A DNA stretch of 64,000 bases, from positions 1 to 64,000 of the forward strand of contig NZ_JGYQ01000015.1 of NCBI RefSeq assembly GCF_000741535.1, in the 5' to 3' direction. Positions within the stretch are counted from its first letter, which is position 1; each line of letters opens with the position of its first letter. The position numbers and the translations under genes are program-made. Under the pieces are notes generated by a model. The model was not told where the DNA came from and made no database searches. It was given only the letters and a program-made list of their open reading frames with translations. Of this stretch, positions 7,212 through 15,594 are shown piece after piece. The stretch is from Bifidobacterium boum (GTDB lineage Bacteria > Actinomycetota > Actinomycetes > Actinomycetales > Bifidobacteriaceae).

Positions 7212-8750
7212 ATGAGTAACACACCAACCTGGACCAACCCGCTGCGCGACCCGCGCGACCTGCGTCTTCCGCGCATCGCCGGCCCGTGCAGTCTGGTGAT
7301 TTTCGGCGTGACCGGTGATTTGGCTCAGAAGAAGCTCCTGCCAGCCGTCTATGATCTGGCGAATCGCGGTCTGCTGCCGCCTAGCTTCGGCCTGACCGGC
7401 TTCGCCCGCCGCGACTGGACCAACGAACATTTCATCGAATTCGTCAAGCAGGCAGTCAAGGCCCGTTGCCGCACCCCGTTCAAGGAATCAACGTGGGAGA
7501 ACCTTGCCAAGGGCATCCGCTTCGTGCAGGGCACCTTCGACGATCCCGCGGCGTTCGAACGGCTGAGCAACACCGTGCAGGAGCTTGACCGAGACCGCGG
7601 CACGCAAGGCAATCACGCTTTCTACATGTCAGTCCCACCGCGCGCGTTCCCGCTGGTTTCCAAGCAACTCGCCGCATCCGGCCTGTCACGCTCCACCGAG
7701 GGCGCGTGGCGTCGCGTGATCATCGAGAAGCCGTTCGGCCATGACCTGGAAAGCGCCCGCGAGCTTGACCGCGTGGTGTCCGAGGTTTTCGACCCGAGCT
7801 CGGTGTTCCGCATCGACCATTATCTCGGCAAGGAAACCGTGCAGAACATTCTCGCACTGCGATTCGCGAACGAGATGTACGAGCCGATCTGGAATTCGAA
7901 CTACGTGGACCACGTGCAGATCACGATGGCCGAGGATATCGGCATCGGCGGCCGCGCCGGCTACTATGACGGCATCGGCGCCGCACGCGACATCATCCAG
8001 AACCATCTGCTGCAGCTCATGGCGCTCACCGCGATGGAGGAGCCGGTCAGCTTCTCCGCGCAGGATCTGACAGCCGAGAAGACCAAGGTGCTGTCCGCCG
8101 TCCGCCTGCCGAAGGACTTGCGCGCCCACACCGCCCGCGGCCAGTACGCTCGCGGCTGGCAGGGCTCGCACGAGGTGGTCGGTTATCTGGACGAGAAAGG
8201 CATCGACAAGTCAAGCACCACGGAAACGTATGCTGCAATCCGCCTCGATGTGGACACCCGCCGTTGGGCCGGCGTCCCGTTCTACCTGCGCACCGGCAAG
8301 CGCCTGGGCAAGCGCGTCACCGAAATCGCCGTCGTATTCAAGCGCGCCCCGCATCTGCCGTTCGAACAGACCGCGGTCCGCGAGCTGGGCAGCAATGCGG
8401 TCGTGATCCGCGTGCAGCCGGATGAGGGCGTGACCATGCGATTCGGCGCGAAAGTCCCCGGCGGCTCCGCGATGGAAGTGCGTGACGTATCCATGGACTT
8501 CAGCTATGGCCGTTCCTTCACTGAAAGCTCCCCGGAAGCTTATGAACGTCTGATTCTTGACGTGCTGCTCGGCGATCCGCCGCTTTTCCCGACCACTGAG
8601 GAAGTGGATTTGAGCTGGAAGATCCTCGACCCGATCGAACAGTTCTGGTCGACGCTCGGCCAGCCGCAACCCTACCGTTCCGGCACGTGGGGCCCGGCGG
8701 AAGCCGACGAGATGCTGGCCCGTGACGGCCGCCATTGGAGGATGCCATGA
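7212..8750 (+). CDS. zwf: Glucose-6-phosphate 1-dehydrogenase
   Basis: 512 aa. Catalyses NADP-dependent oxidation of glucose 6-phosphate to 6-phosphogluconolactone, the first oxidative step of the pentose-phosphate pathway and a source of NADPH. The coenzyme motif GVTGDLAQKK lies near residue 35, and the family active-site signature RIDHYLGKE near residue 200. Length is normal. The ATG at 7212 gives the usual actinobacterial N-terminus; ATGs at 7200 and 7203 are in frame, and none has a strong Shine-Dalgarno box. The stop overlaps the opcA start, so the two are co-translated. pgl and gnd nearby complete the oxidative branch, which in bifidobacteria runs alongside the fructose-6-phosphate phosphoketolase shunt. 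Confidence 0.95.
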   Translation: MSNTPTWTNPLRDPRDLRLPRIAGPCSLVIFGVTGDLAQKKLLPAVYDLANRGLLPPSFGLTGFARRDWTNEHFIEFVKQAVKARCRTPFKESTWENLAKGIRFVQGTFDDPAAFERLSNTVQELDRDRGTQGNHAFYMSVPPRAFPLVSKQLAASGLSRSTEGAWRRVIIEKPFGHDLESARELDRVVSEVFDPSSVFRIDHYLGKETVQNILALRFANEMYEPIWNSNYVDHVQITMAEDIGIGGRAGYYDGIGAARDIIQNHLLQLMALTAMEEPVSFSAQDLTAEKTKVLSAVRLPKDLRAHTARGQYARGWQGSHEVVGYLDEKGIDKSSTTETYAAIRLDVDTRRWAGVPFYLRTGKRLGKRVTEIAVVFKRAPHLPFEQTAVRELGSNAVVIRVQPDEGVTMRFGAKVPGGSAMEVRDVSMDFSYGRSFTESSPEAYERLILDVLLGDPPLFPTTEEVDLSWKILDPIEQFWSTLGQPQPYRSGTWGPAEADEMLARDGRHWRMP

Positions 8751-9742
8751 TTATCGACCTGCCTAATACACGAACCCGCGAAATCTCCGCGAAAATCGAC
8801 GAACTGCATGAGGAGCGCGGCGAGTCGGCGACCGGGCGCGTGCTCACGCTGCTGATTCGTACCGACGACGCCGAGCTTGAGAACTCGCTGGAAGTCGCGA
8901 ATGCGGCGAGCCGTGAGCATCCTTGCCGCGTGATTGCGATTGTGCCTAACACGCACGCCACCATCGCTTCTGGTGCGGTGTCAGCTGAAGGCGAGGATGG
9001 CACTGACGGCGAAGGCTCCAGCGCCAAGACTGCCAACGAATCTAATCTCGACGCGCAAGTGCGATTCGGCGCGGACGCAGGCGCCGGCGAAGTGATTGTG
9101 CTCCGCCCGCGCAACGGCCTGGTCGACCATCTCGACACGCTGGTCATCCCGCTGCTCGTGCCGGATGCGCCGGTCGTGGCCTGGTGGCCGACGAATCCGC
9201 CGTCCAACCCGTCGAAGGACCTGTTGGGCGCCATGGCGTCGAGCCGTATCACCGACGCGATGCGGTCCAGTAACCCGGAAGCCACCATCGAACGGCTCCG
9301 CCGCAACTGGTCCGCCCAAGATGTGGACCTGTCGTGGACGCGCCTGACCGTGTGGCGCGCCATGCTCGCCTCGATGGTCGACCAGCCGCCGCACATCCCG
9401 ATCGTGCACGCCCGCGTCACCGCGCCGAACGACTTCCTGCCCGCGGACCTGCTGCGCGCGTGGTTGCGGCTCAAGCTCAACGTGCCGGTTGATTTCGAGG
9501 TTGATGAGAACGCGGCCGCGGTCACCGGCGTGTACCTGACCCGCCAGGACGGCGGCGTGCTGTCGTTGGAACGCCCGCACGAGGACCAGTCGATCATCAG
9601 TGTTCCCGGGCAGACCCCGCAGCCGATCAGCGTACCGGTGCGCACGCTCGAAGACTGCCTGACCGAGGAACTGCGCCGCATGGACCCCGATGAGGTCTAC
9701 GCGGACGTCATCAACAAGGGCTGGGATCTGATTTCGCACTGA
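8747..9742 (+). CDS. opcA: Glucose-6-phosphate dehydrogenase assembly protein OpcA
   Basis: 331 aa. OpcA proteins associate with and activate or assemble G6PDH in cyanobacteria and actinobacteria. The OpcA pattern is visible in VLTLLIRTDDAELE, the PDAPVVAWWPTNPP block near residue 150 and the C-terminal ERPHEDQSI region. ATG at 8747 is chosen because GGAGG (8737-8742) sits just upstream and the ATG overlaps the zwf TGA; an in-frame ATG at 8735 would place the box inside the gene. The central region (about residues 80-100) carries a Glu/Ser/Gly-rich insert. The operon ends at the terminator at 9767-9806. Confidence 0.92.
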   Translation: MIIDLPNTRTREISAKIDELHEERGESATGRVLTLLIRTDDAELENSLEVANAASREHPCRVIAIVPNTHATIASGAVSAEGEDGTDGEGSSAKTANESNLDAQVRFGADAGAGEVIVLRPRNGLVDHLDTLVIPLLVPDAPVVAWWPTNPPSNPSKDLLGAMASSRITDAMRSSNPEATIERLRRNWSAQDVDLSWTRLTVWRAMLASMVDQPPHIPIVHARVTAPNDFLPADLLRAWLRLKLNVPVDFEVDENAAAVTGVYLTRQDGGVLSLERPHEDQSIISVPGQTPQPISVPVRTLEDCLTEELRRMDPDEVYADVINKGWDLISH

Positions 9743-9766
9743 GCCAGGCGGATTGGCGGTTTGGGG

Positions 9767-9806
9767 CCGATGACCGGATACCAACTATTCGGTCATCGGG
9801 TTTTTC
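9767..9806 (+). terminator. Rho-independent terminator of zwf-opcA
   Basis: Perfect 10-bp stem CCGATGACCG (9767-9776) / CGGTCATCGG (9790-9799), 13-nt loop, then GTTTTT. It begins 25 bp behind the opcA stop. Confidence 0.85.
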
Positions 9807-10125
9807 ACGATAACGCGACGCCCGGCTGTGCGGCGCCGATTGGGAATTGCTTCCTGATCGGCGTTATGCAGCCGGGCGTTGTTGGTACTGGTATGTTGGG
9901 CCGGTGTTGGGGAACCAGCGTTGGGGTGCTGGGAGAGCGGCGACGCTCATACTGCTGAGACGCAATCGAAACGCCGCGCGGACGATGCCTGGGCACAATC
10001 ATCATGTCATCGGGACGCTGTCGGGACGCAAGCATCATGCCGTCAGGACGCAATCAGGACATACATCATCATGACGCACCCGCGACGTCATCATCAGGAC
10101 ACACCCGCGACGCACCCACAGTGAT
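9807..10125. other. Non-coding region with a second hairpin and degenerate short repeats
   Basis: A second hairpin has outer arms ACGCCCGGCTG (9818-9828) and CAGCCGGGCGT (9869-9879) and inner arms GCCGAT/ATCGGC. From about 9958 to 10118 the sequence is built of degenerate units around GGACGCAATC, CATCATG and GACGCACCCGCGACG, with no consistent reading frame. No gene seen. Confidence 0.45.
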
Positions 10126-10395
10126 TCAGCGGGCGAACGCCTCGCAGATTACAGATTCGGCGGGTTTGTTGTAGAACTCGTAGTAGCGGTCGGAGGCTGC
10201 AGCGTCGGCGCTGTACAGGACCGGCGGCCAGCTCCACAGCACGCAGCCGCGGACCCAGTCACGCGAGGCCATCGCGTCGAACAGGCTGCGATACCAGTCT
10301 GCCTGCGCTTGCAGATCGACCGGTCCTTCGAGCGTCCAGCTGTTGGGGATGCTGCGATCCGGCGGTCCCACGAAGACAGTCACGCAGACAGTCAC
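10126..10395 (-). pseudogene. C-terminal remnant of a TIM-barrel glycoside hydrolase (GH113-like)
   Basis: The 89 codons read GPVDLQAQADWYRSLFDAM, then WVRGCVLWSWPP and a terminal NKPAESVICEAF. This is the pattern of the last strand and helix of GH113-type or glycosidase-like TIM barrels: Gln-Ala-x-x-Tyr helix, Gly-x-x-x-Trp-x-Trp-Pro strand, KPAE end. The rest of the barrel is absent; upstream on this strand lies the pgl promoter region. It is probably the stump of a deleted gene. The first roughly 15 codons may be random. Assignment is by pattern only. Confidence 0.5.
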
Positions 10396-10495
10396 CCGCC
10401 CGGTTACCGCGCTGCGACTATGCTGGCAAGAAGATCGAAAAACATGCCCGCCGAACGCAACCGTTGGTTTGAGGCACGCGGAATCAGGAGGAATT

Positions 10496-11299
10496 ATGGC
10501 TCAACGCACACTCGTGGTATATCCGACCAAAGACGCGGTCGCCCAAGCCGGTGCGCAACGTCTGCTGCTCGCCATCGCCGACCTGCTCGGCGAACGACTC
10601 GCCGGCGGCAAGACCCGCACCCGCGTGGATGTAGCGCTCACCGGCGGTTCGGACACCATCAAAGCGTTGGAATACATGGCATCCAACCCGCTGACCGATA
10701 CCATCGACTGGACGCGCGTGCACCTGTGGTGGGCGGACGAACGATTCGTCGCCGCCGACGACAATGATCGCAACGCGCTGCAGGCACGCCGCATGCTGCT
10801 CGACCGGCTTGTCGCCGATGGGCGGCTGCCCGAGTCCAACATCCACGAGATGGCTGCGGATACCCGAAATGCTGCGGATATCACGGCGGCAGATGACACG
10901 ACGACCGATGCGCTGCTCGACGAAGCGGCACGCGCGTACGAGCGCGAACTGGTCCGCGAACTGGGCGCTGTACCGGTGATGGATATCGCCGTGATGGGCA
11001 TGGGTCCGGACGGCCATTACGCATCGCTGTTCCCCGGGCATGCCGAGGTGTCCATCGCAGACCGACTGGTCGTCGGCGTGAATCACTCCCCCAAGATGCC
11101 GCCGCTGCGTCTGAGCATGACCGCGCCGCTGCTCGCCCAGACGCGCCGCATGTGGTTCCTGACCGCCGGCGCCGGAAAAGCCGACGCGCTGGCCCACGTG
11201 TTCGCCACACGCAATGATCCCGCTTGGCCGTCATCCTTCGCGGACGCCACCGACGAACTCGTCTGGTTCACCACGCCCGACACCGCCGCGCAGCTGTGA
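10496..11299 (+). CDS. pgl: 6-phosphogluconolactonase
   Basis: 267 aa. Hydrolyses 6-phosphogluconolactone to 6-phosphogluconate, the step between Zwf and Gnd. Seen: the ALTGGSDTIKAL phosphate-loop region, VHLWWADERFV (a strong family signature), and MGMGPDGHYASLFPG in the C-terminal half. Length is typical. The start is fixed by AGGAGG 5 bp upstream of the ATG at 10496. It lies about 750 bp behind opcA with the opcA terminator and a decayed gene between, so it has its own promoter. Its stop overlaps the start of the following transporter. Confidence 0.93.
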   Translation: MAQRTLVVYPTKDAVAQAGAQRLLLAIADLLGERLAGGKTRTRVDVALTGGSDTIKALEYMASNPLTDTIDWTRVHLWWADERFVAADDNDRNALQARRMLLDRLVADGRLPESNIHEMAADTRNAADITAADDTTTDALLDEAARAYERELVRELGAVPVMDIAVMGMGPDGHYASLFPGHAEVSIADRLVVGVNHSPKMPPLRLSMTAPLLAQTRRMWFLTAGAGKADALAHVFATRNDPAWPSSFADATDELVWFTTPDTAAQL

Positions 11300-12624
11300 G
11301 GCGCCAGACGCGTGCGCAACGGGCTGACCGCCAGTCTGCTCCTGCGCGCGAACGCAGGCTGTGGAATATCCCGGGTTACGTGCCATGGTTCACGGCGGAC
11401 AGTGCGACGGCAGTCGGCGTAGCCCTGCGATATCTGGCGGTCTCCCTGATCGGCTACAAGCTCACCGGATCGACCACGGCCGCAGGTTGGTTGGGATCGC
11501 TGGCCGCGATCGCACAGCAGGTGACCGCCGTGTTCGGCGGGACATTCGCCGACCGCCACGACCGCAAAACGCTCATTATCGTGAACGCAACTATGGGCGT
11601 CATCTGCTGGGGGTCAGTCGCCGTGCTGCTCATGGCCGGCAAGCTGGTCTTCCCCGTGTTGCTCGCTATCGCGGTGTTCGAGTCCGCGGTCAACGGGTTC
11701 CTTGGCCCCGCCTCGGATGCGATGCTCAAATCCATCGTCGATATTCGCTCATATCCGAAAGCGCGCAGTCTCAACGAAGGTCGTGACGCGACCATAAATA
11801 TGGCCGGTAGCCCGGTCGGCGGCCTGCTGTACGGCATCGCCCCGTGGCTGCCGTTCCTGTCGGCTGCGGTCATGTATCTGCTGGCAGACGTGGCTGCGAC
11901 ACGTATCCGGGTTATCGGGAATCCGCGGAATGGTAGCGATAGCGGCAACGGCAATAGCGACGGTGGCGGCAACAGCGAAAATGCAAGCGGCGCGTCATTT
12001 ATCCGTGATTTCGCCGAAGGGTGGTCATGGTCGCTGCACCGCAGGATGCTGGTGCTGACGATGGTGTCGTCCGCACTGGCGAATTTCGGGGTCAATGGCT
12101 TCCAATATGCGATTCAGCTGCATCTGATGCGCACCGGCGTGAACGCGACGCTCATCGGATTCGTGAATACGGGCGTATTCCTCGCGATGTTGGCTGGAGC
12201 GTTCATCGCCGGGCGGATCAGCGATACCGCACCGGTCGGGCCGGTGACATGCTGCGGATTCGTGTTCATCTGCATCGCTTCGCTGCCGATGCTGCTGACC
12301 GACAACTACCGGGTGTTGCTTATCGCCAACGCCGTGATGTGTCTGCCGTTCCCGATCATCAACGCGCTGCAACTCGGGTTCATCTTCGGCAAGACGCCCG
12401 ACACAATGCAGGGGCGTATCACCGTGACGCTTACCGTGCCAGCTCAAGCACTGTCCGCGTTCTGCTCGGCGACGGCCGGAAGTCTGCTGCCCGCTTTCGG
12501 ATTCAGCAAGACGATGCTGGTGTTCTGGGCGGTGATGCTCGTCAGTATGCTGCTAATCGTCAGTTCGCGCAGCCTGCGGACCATCCCGCGCGCCGACCAG
12601 TGGGATTGCACACCGCTGGAGTAG
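11296..12624 (+). CDS. MFS transporter (MFS_3/enterobactin-exporter-like)
   Basis: About 442 aa if begun at the GTG at 11296, which overlaps the pgl TGA as GTGA; no separate ribosome-binding box is seen, so translational coupling is likely. An N-terminal LWNIPGYVPWFTADSATAVG precedes about 12 hydrophobic segments. GGTFADRHDRKT matches the loop 2-3 MFS motif (G-x-x-x-D-R), and a Ser/Gly/Asn-rich linker lies at the midpoint (around residues 205-225). This resembles efflux-type MFS proteins. The substrate cannot be read; linkage to pgl is probably only positional. Confidence 0.75.
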   Translation: MRRQTRAQRADRQSAPARERRLWNIPGYVPWFTADSATAVGVALRYLAVSLIGYKLTGSTTAAGWLGSLAAIAQQVTAVFGGTFADRHDRKTLIIVNATMGVICWGSVAVLLMAGKLVFPVLLAIAVFESAVNGFLGPASDAMLKSIVDIRSYPKARSLNEGRDATINMAGSPVGGLLYGIAPWLPFLSAAVMYLLADVAATRIRVIGNPRNGSDSGNGNSDGGGNSENASGASFIRDFAEGWSWSLHRRMLVLTMVSSALANFGVNGFQYAIQLHLMRTGVNATLIGFVNTGVFLAMLAGAFIAGRISDTAPVGPVTCCGFVFICIASLPMLLTDNYRVLLIANAVMCLPFPIINALQLGFIFGKTPDTMQGRITVTLTVPAQALSAFCSATAGSLLPAFGFSKTMLVFWAVMLVSMLLIVSSRSLRTIPRADQWDCTPLE

Positions 12625-12976
12625 CCGCGGACGGCTACCAATCATGGGGACTATGCACCGCCGCGCGCTGCTCTCCGCACACGTCTTCCATTCCGCAAAC
12701 TGGCTGCACTGACAGGACAATGAGCACTGTCAGTTTGCGGCAGCCACTTTGGGAAAATCTCAACATCTCGATTCAGAAGGCACAAATCACGAGTTTTTTC
12801 AGATTTCAGTCTGGAAAACTCGGCGGAAAAGACAGATTCCTGAAGAAATTGAGGAATCGGGATGTCCGCCTGCGCGACCGATTCTATAAAAACCGCGGAA
12901 TTCCAACGATTTCGGGATATGCGTTTGCGACGGCATGGGCGCGGAATCTGCAATAGTCCGTCGGATGGCGTTCAGA

Positions 12977-13012
12977 CGCGAGATGTTTAGACTTTTCTCT
13001 AAACATCTCGCG
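12977..13012. repeat. Perfect 15-bp inverted repeat
   Basis: CGCGAGATGTTTAGA (12977-12991), loop CTTTTC, TCTAAACATCTCGCG (12998-13012). No T-tract follows on either strand. It may be an RNA hairpin or a protein-binding palindrome. Confidence 0.6.
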
Positions 13013-13297
13013 GCGAGGGGGCGGAATCGAAAGATATTGGGATTATTGAGATTGGCTGCTGGACATCGAGCGCCCTGTACTGGAACGGGATGCGGCTGGA
13101 CAAATTGCCAAGACCGACGCGGGAGTTCTGTTATGAATCGTCTCGAGGGCAGCAAACTCACGGATGTGCATGGGAGTTTAGCGCGAAAGCATGAATCTGG
13201 CGGAGTTCTCCCCAAAACGGCTTTGAGGCCGATTTTTGAGAATCGCGGAATTCCAACGTTCTTGTTGGGAAATCATGCATGAGAATGCCGGATTCTC

Positions 13298-13410
13298 GTA
13301 AACTCCCGCGTCCGGCACGGGAGTTTAGTGAGGAATTACCGAAATCAGCATAAACTCCCGCAGAATCTGGGAGATTAGGGCACGACAAGGTCTATCAGCA
13401 TAAACTCCCG
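13298..13410. repeat. Cluster of AAACTCCCG motifs
   Basis: TAAACTCCCG occurs at 13299-13308, 13351-13360 and 13401-13410, and CGGGAGTTTA in reverse at 13318-13327; the first pair forms an inverted repeat around CGTCCGGCA. GCATAAACTCCCG is repeated exactly at 13348-13360 and 13398-13410. Further partial copies lie at about 13119 and 13172. Confidence 0.5.
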
Positions 13411-13483
13411 GGCCAGCCAACGTTCAGCAGGCAAAACGACATCAAGACAACGCAGCCGCCGATATGCACGAGCCCCCAATTAC

Positions 13484-13528
13484 ACAAACTGGTTACGCTG
13501 AGAGACTCGTCAGCGTAACCAGTTTGGG
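13484..13528. repeat. 45-bp palindromic repeat (family C)
   Basis: A 17-bp perfect inverted repeat, CAAACTGGTTACGCTGA (13485-13501) / TCAGCGTAACCAGTTTG (13510-13526), inside a 45-bp unit. The unit resembles the two tandem 45-bp units at 58907-58951 and 58959-59003. Confidence 0.6.
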
Positions 13529-13550
13529 GCATCTGATTTGCAAGGGCGCG

Positions 13551-13736
13551 GCCCGGCTGAAATCACGCAGTGATTTCGGGACGGCCGGGCTCGCCTCCGG
13601 CCCTGCAATTATTGACCGACCTACGGCCGGGCTCAATATTTACTGCGGCGCGCACTATCGCGCGCCGCAGCCGAACCCTAGGCACGGCCCACCGGGCCGT
13701 GCCTACCGTCCTGAAATCACGCAGTGATTTCGGGAC
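13551..13736. repeat. Array of four perfect hairpins abutting the gnd 3' end
   Basis: Consecutive hairpins: GAAATCAC-GCA-GTGATTTC (13559-13577) with outer GCCCGGC arms to 13590; CTGCGGCGCGC/GCGCGCCGCAG (13643-13670); TAGGCACGGCCC/GGGCCGTGCCTA (13679-13705); and a second GAAATCAC-GCA-GTGATTTC (13713-13731). The first and last share a copy of about 33 bp that includes the last codons of gnd. The last may act as the gnd terminator stem, but no T-tract follows. Confidence 0.6.
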
Positions 13737-15171
13737 GGCCGGGTTCGGCCCACAACGTGTGGAAGGCGCCTGGCTCGTCGATGCGGCCGTAAGTGTGCGC
13801 GCCGAAGTAGTCGCGCTGGCCCTGAATCAGGGCGGCAGGCAGACGGTCGGAACGCAGGCCGTCATAGTAAGACAGCGAGCTGGCGAACGCCGGGGTCGGC
13901 ATGCCGTTCAGTGTAGCCTTGGCAACCACGCGACGCCATGAATCCTGCGCCTTGGCGATCGCATCCTTGAAATACGGAGCGAACAGCAGCGAAATATCAG
14001 CCTCGCCGGATTCGAACGCCTCAGCCACACGGTTGAGGAACTGCGCGCGGATGATGCAGCCGCCACGCCAGATACGCGCCACTGCGGCGAGATCAATATT
14101 CCAGCCGTACTCCTTGGCACCGGCCTGAATCTCGTCGAAGCCCTGCGCATAAGCGACGATCTTCGAAGCGTACAGCGCGTGGCGAATGTCCTCGATGAAC
14201 GCGGCACGCTCAGCCGGCGCGACATCAAGCTTCTGCTCAGGACCGGCGAGATGCTGCTTCTGCGCTTCGGCACGCTGCTCGGTCATGCCGGACAGTCCGC
14301 GCGCGAATACCGCTTCGGCGATGCCCGTCACCGGAATCGCAAGCGACAGCGCGGTCTGCACAGTCCACGTGCCAGTGCCCTTCATGCCCGCACGGTCAAC
14401 GATCACGTCCACCAGCGCCTTGCCGGTCTTCGCGTCAACCTGATGCAGCACCTCGGCGGTGATTTCAATCAGATACGAGTTCAGTTCGGTCTTGTTCCAC
14501 TCCTCGAACACGTCGCCAATCTCAGCGGCGTCCATGCCGAGCCCGCGGTGCATGAGATCGTAGCTTTCCGCAATGAGCTGCATGTCCGCGTATTCGATGC
14601 CGTTGTGGACCATCTTGACGAAGTGGCCGGCACCGTTCTCGCCGATATGCGTAACGCACGGTTCACCTTCAGCGACAGCCGCGATGGACTTGAGGATCGG
14701 TCCGAGAGTCTTCCAGGATTCCTCAGTGCCGCCGGGCATGAGGGACGGGCCGTTGAGCGCGCCTTCCTCGCCGCCGGACACACCGCAGCCGACGAAGTGA
14801 AGACCGCGAGCGCGAATCTCCTTCTCGCGGCGGATGGTGTCCTCGAAGTAGGAGTTGCCGCCGTCGACGATGATGTCGCCCGGCTCCATGGCGTCGGCGA
14901 GCTCGTTGATCACCGCGTCGGTCGGGCCGCCCGCTTTGACCATGATGATCGCGGTGCGCGGACGCTTGAGCGAAGCGACGAACTCCTCAATGGTTTTCGC
15001 GGGCACGAACTTGCCTTCGTTGCCGTGCTCGTTGATGAGCTTTTCCGTGCGCTCGTAATGCCGGTTGTACACGGCGACGGTGTTCCCGTGATGCGCCAGG
15101 TTGCGGGCGAGGTTAGAGCCCATTGCCGCCAGTCCGACGACGCCGATGTTTGCTGTAGCTTCTACGGCCAT
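13717..15171 (-). CDS. gnd: 6-phosphogluconate dehydrogenase, decarboxylating
   Basis: 484 aa. Converts 6-phosphogluconate to ribulose 5-phosphate and CO2 with NADP reduction. Seen: the Rossmann motif GLAAMGSNLARN near residue 15, the VDGGNSYFEDT region, the substrate-binding signature GVSGGEEGALNGPSLMPGG near residue 130, and the C-terminal GQRDYFGAHTYGR. Length is right for the dimeric GndA type. The ATG at 15171 follows GGGAAAGG. It is monocistronic and ends inside a palindrome. Together with zwf, opcA and pgl it makes the complete oxidative branch in one region. Confidence 0.95.
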   Translation of the reverse strand: MAVEATANIGVVGLAAMGSNLARNLAHHGNTVAVYNRHYERTEKLINEHGNEGKFVPAKTIEEFVASLKRPRTAIIMVKAGGPTDAVINELADAMEPGDIIVDGGNSYFEDTIRREKEIRARGLHFVGCGVSGGEEGALNGPSLMPGGTEESWKTLGPILKSIAAVAEGEPCVTHIGENGAGHFVKMVHNGIEYADMQLIAESYDLMHRGLGMDAAEIGDVFEEWNKTELNSYLIEITAEVLHQVDAKTGKALVDVIVDRAGMKGTGTWTVQTALSLAIPVTGIAEAVFARGLSGMTEQRAEAQKQHLAGPEQKLDVAPAERAAFIEDIRHALYASKIVAYAQGFDEIQAGAKEYGWNIDLAAVARIWRGGCIIRAQFLNRVAEAFESGEADISLLFAPYFKDAIAKAQDSWRRVVAKATLNGMPTPAFASSLSYYDGLRSDRLPAALIQGQRDYFGAHTYGRIDEPGAFHTLWAEPGRPEITA

Positions 15172-15460
15172 TACGTTACCTTTCCCAAGTCCAATGACAC
15201 GTTTGGTAATACAAGCGCGGCGAATCCGCCGCCTACGCTAGCTGCCAGTCTATCGCGAGCCTTGGGCGGAGCGTCGGGACCGTTTCACGAATACGCCCTG
15301 AGCGACATCGCGGTCGGTTCCAGTGTGTGCTGTGACCTGTCAAGTCCGGATGGCGTATTTGTCGGATACCTCACATTTCATCCACCGCTCAGATTGGAAT
15401 CGACAACGTCCTCACGCACCCCGGAACCGTTCTGCCGACTATGTTGAACGACCCCCGCAC
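15172..15460. other. Divergent intergenic region gnd / nrdH
   Basis: Carries the promoters of gnd (leftward) and nrdH (rightward). Apart from the NrdR-like boxes that follow, nothing recognisable was found. Confidence 0.4.
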
Positions 15461-15508
15461 ATCACTAGATGTAGTGGCGACACGCTCAACACGCCACTAA
15501 TTGTGGTG
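15461..15508 (+). promoter_or_regulatory. Two NrdR-like boxes upstream of nrdHIEF
   Basis: Two 16-bp imperfect palindromes, ATCACTAGATGTAGTG (15461-15476) and GCCACTAATTGTGGTG (15493-15508), start 32 bp apart, i.e. three helical turns. The spacing and the CACTA...TAGTG pattern match NrdR boxes, which repress ribonucleotide reductase genes when (d)ATP is bound. The nrdR gene itself is not in this window. Confidence 0.7.
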
Positions 15509-15594
15509 GTTTTTCGTTTCCGTTTGGTCGTGTAGCGTTACTGTTCCGGACAACGCAACCGCAGCAACAGCAGCAACCACAGCGAGGAGGATCC

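Larger units (their letters stand above)
12625..13482. other. Long non-coding region between the MFS gene and the hairpin cluster
   Basis: No supportable gene in about 850 bp. It contains a perfect 15-bp hairpin at 12977-13012, an exact 15-bp direct repeat CGCGGAATTCCAACG at 12894-12908 and 13244-13258, and several copies of AAACTCCCG or its complement between 13117 and 13410. The local base composition is more AT-rich than the flanking genes. Confidence 0.5.

Noticed and set aside
15281-15292. Further parS site upstream of nrdH (CGTTTCACGAAT)
   Set aside because: Only a half-site matches GTTTCACG; the right half is wrong.
14179-15447. A 422-codon open frame on the plus strand
   Set aside because: Antisense to gnd; no start signal.
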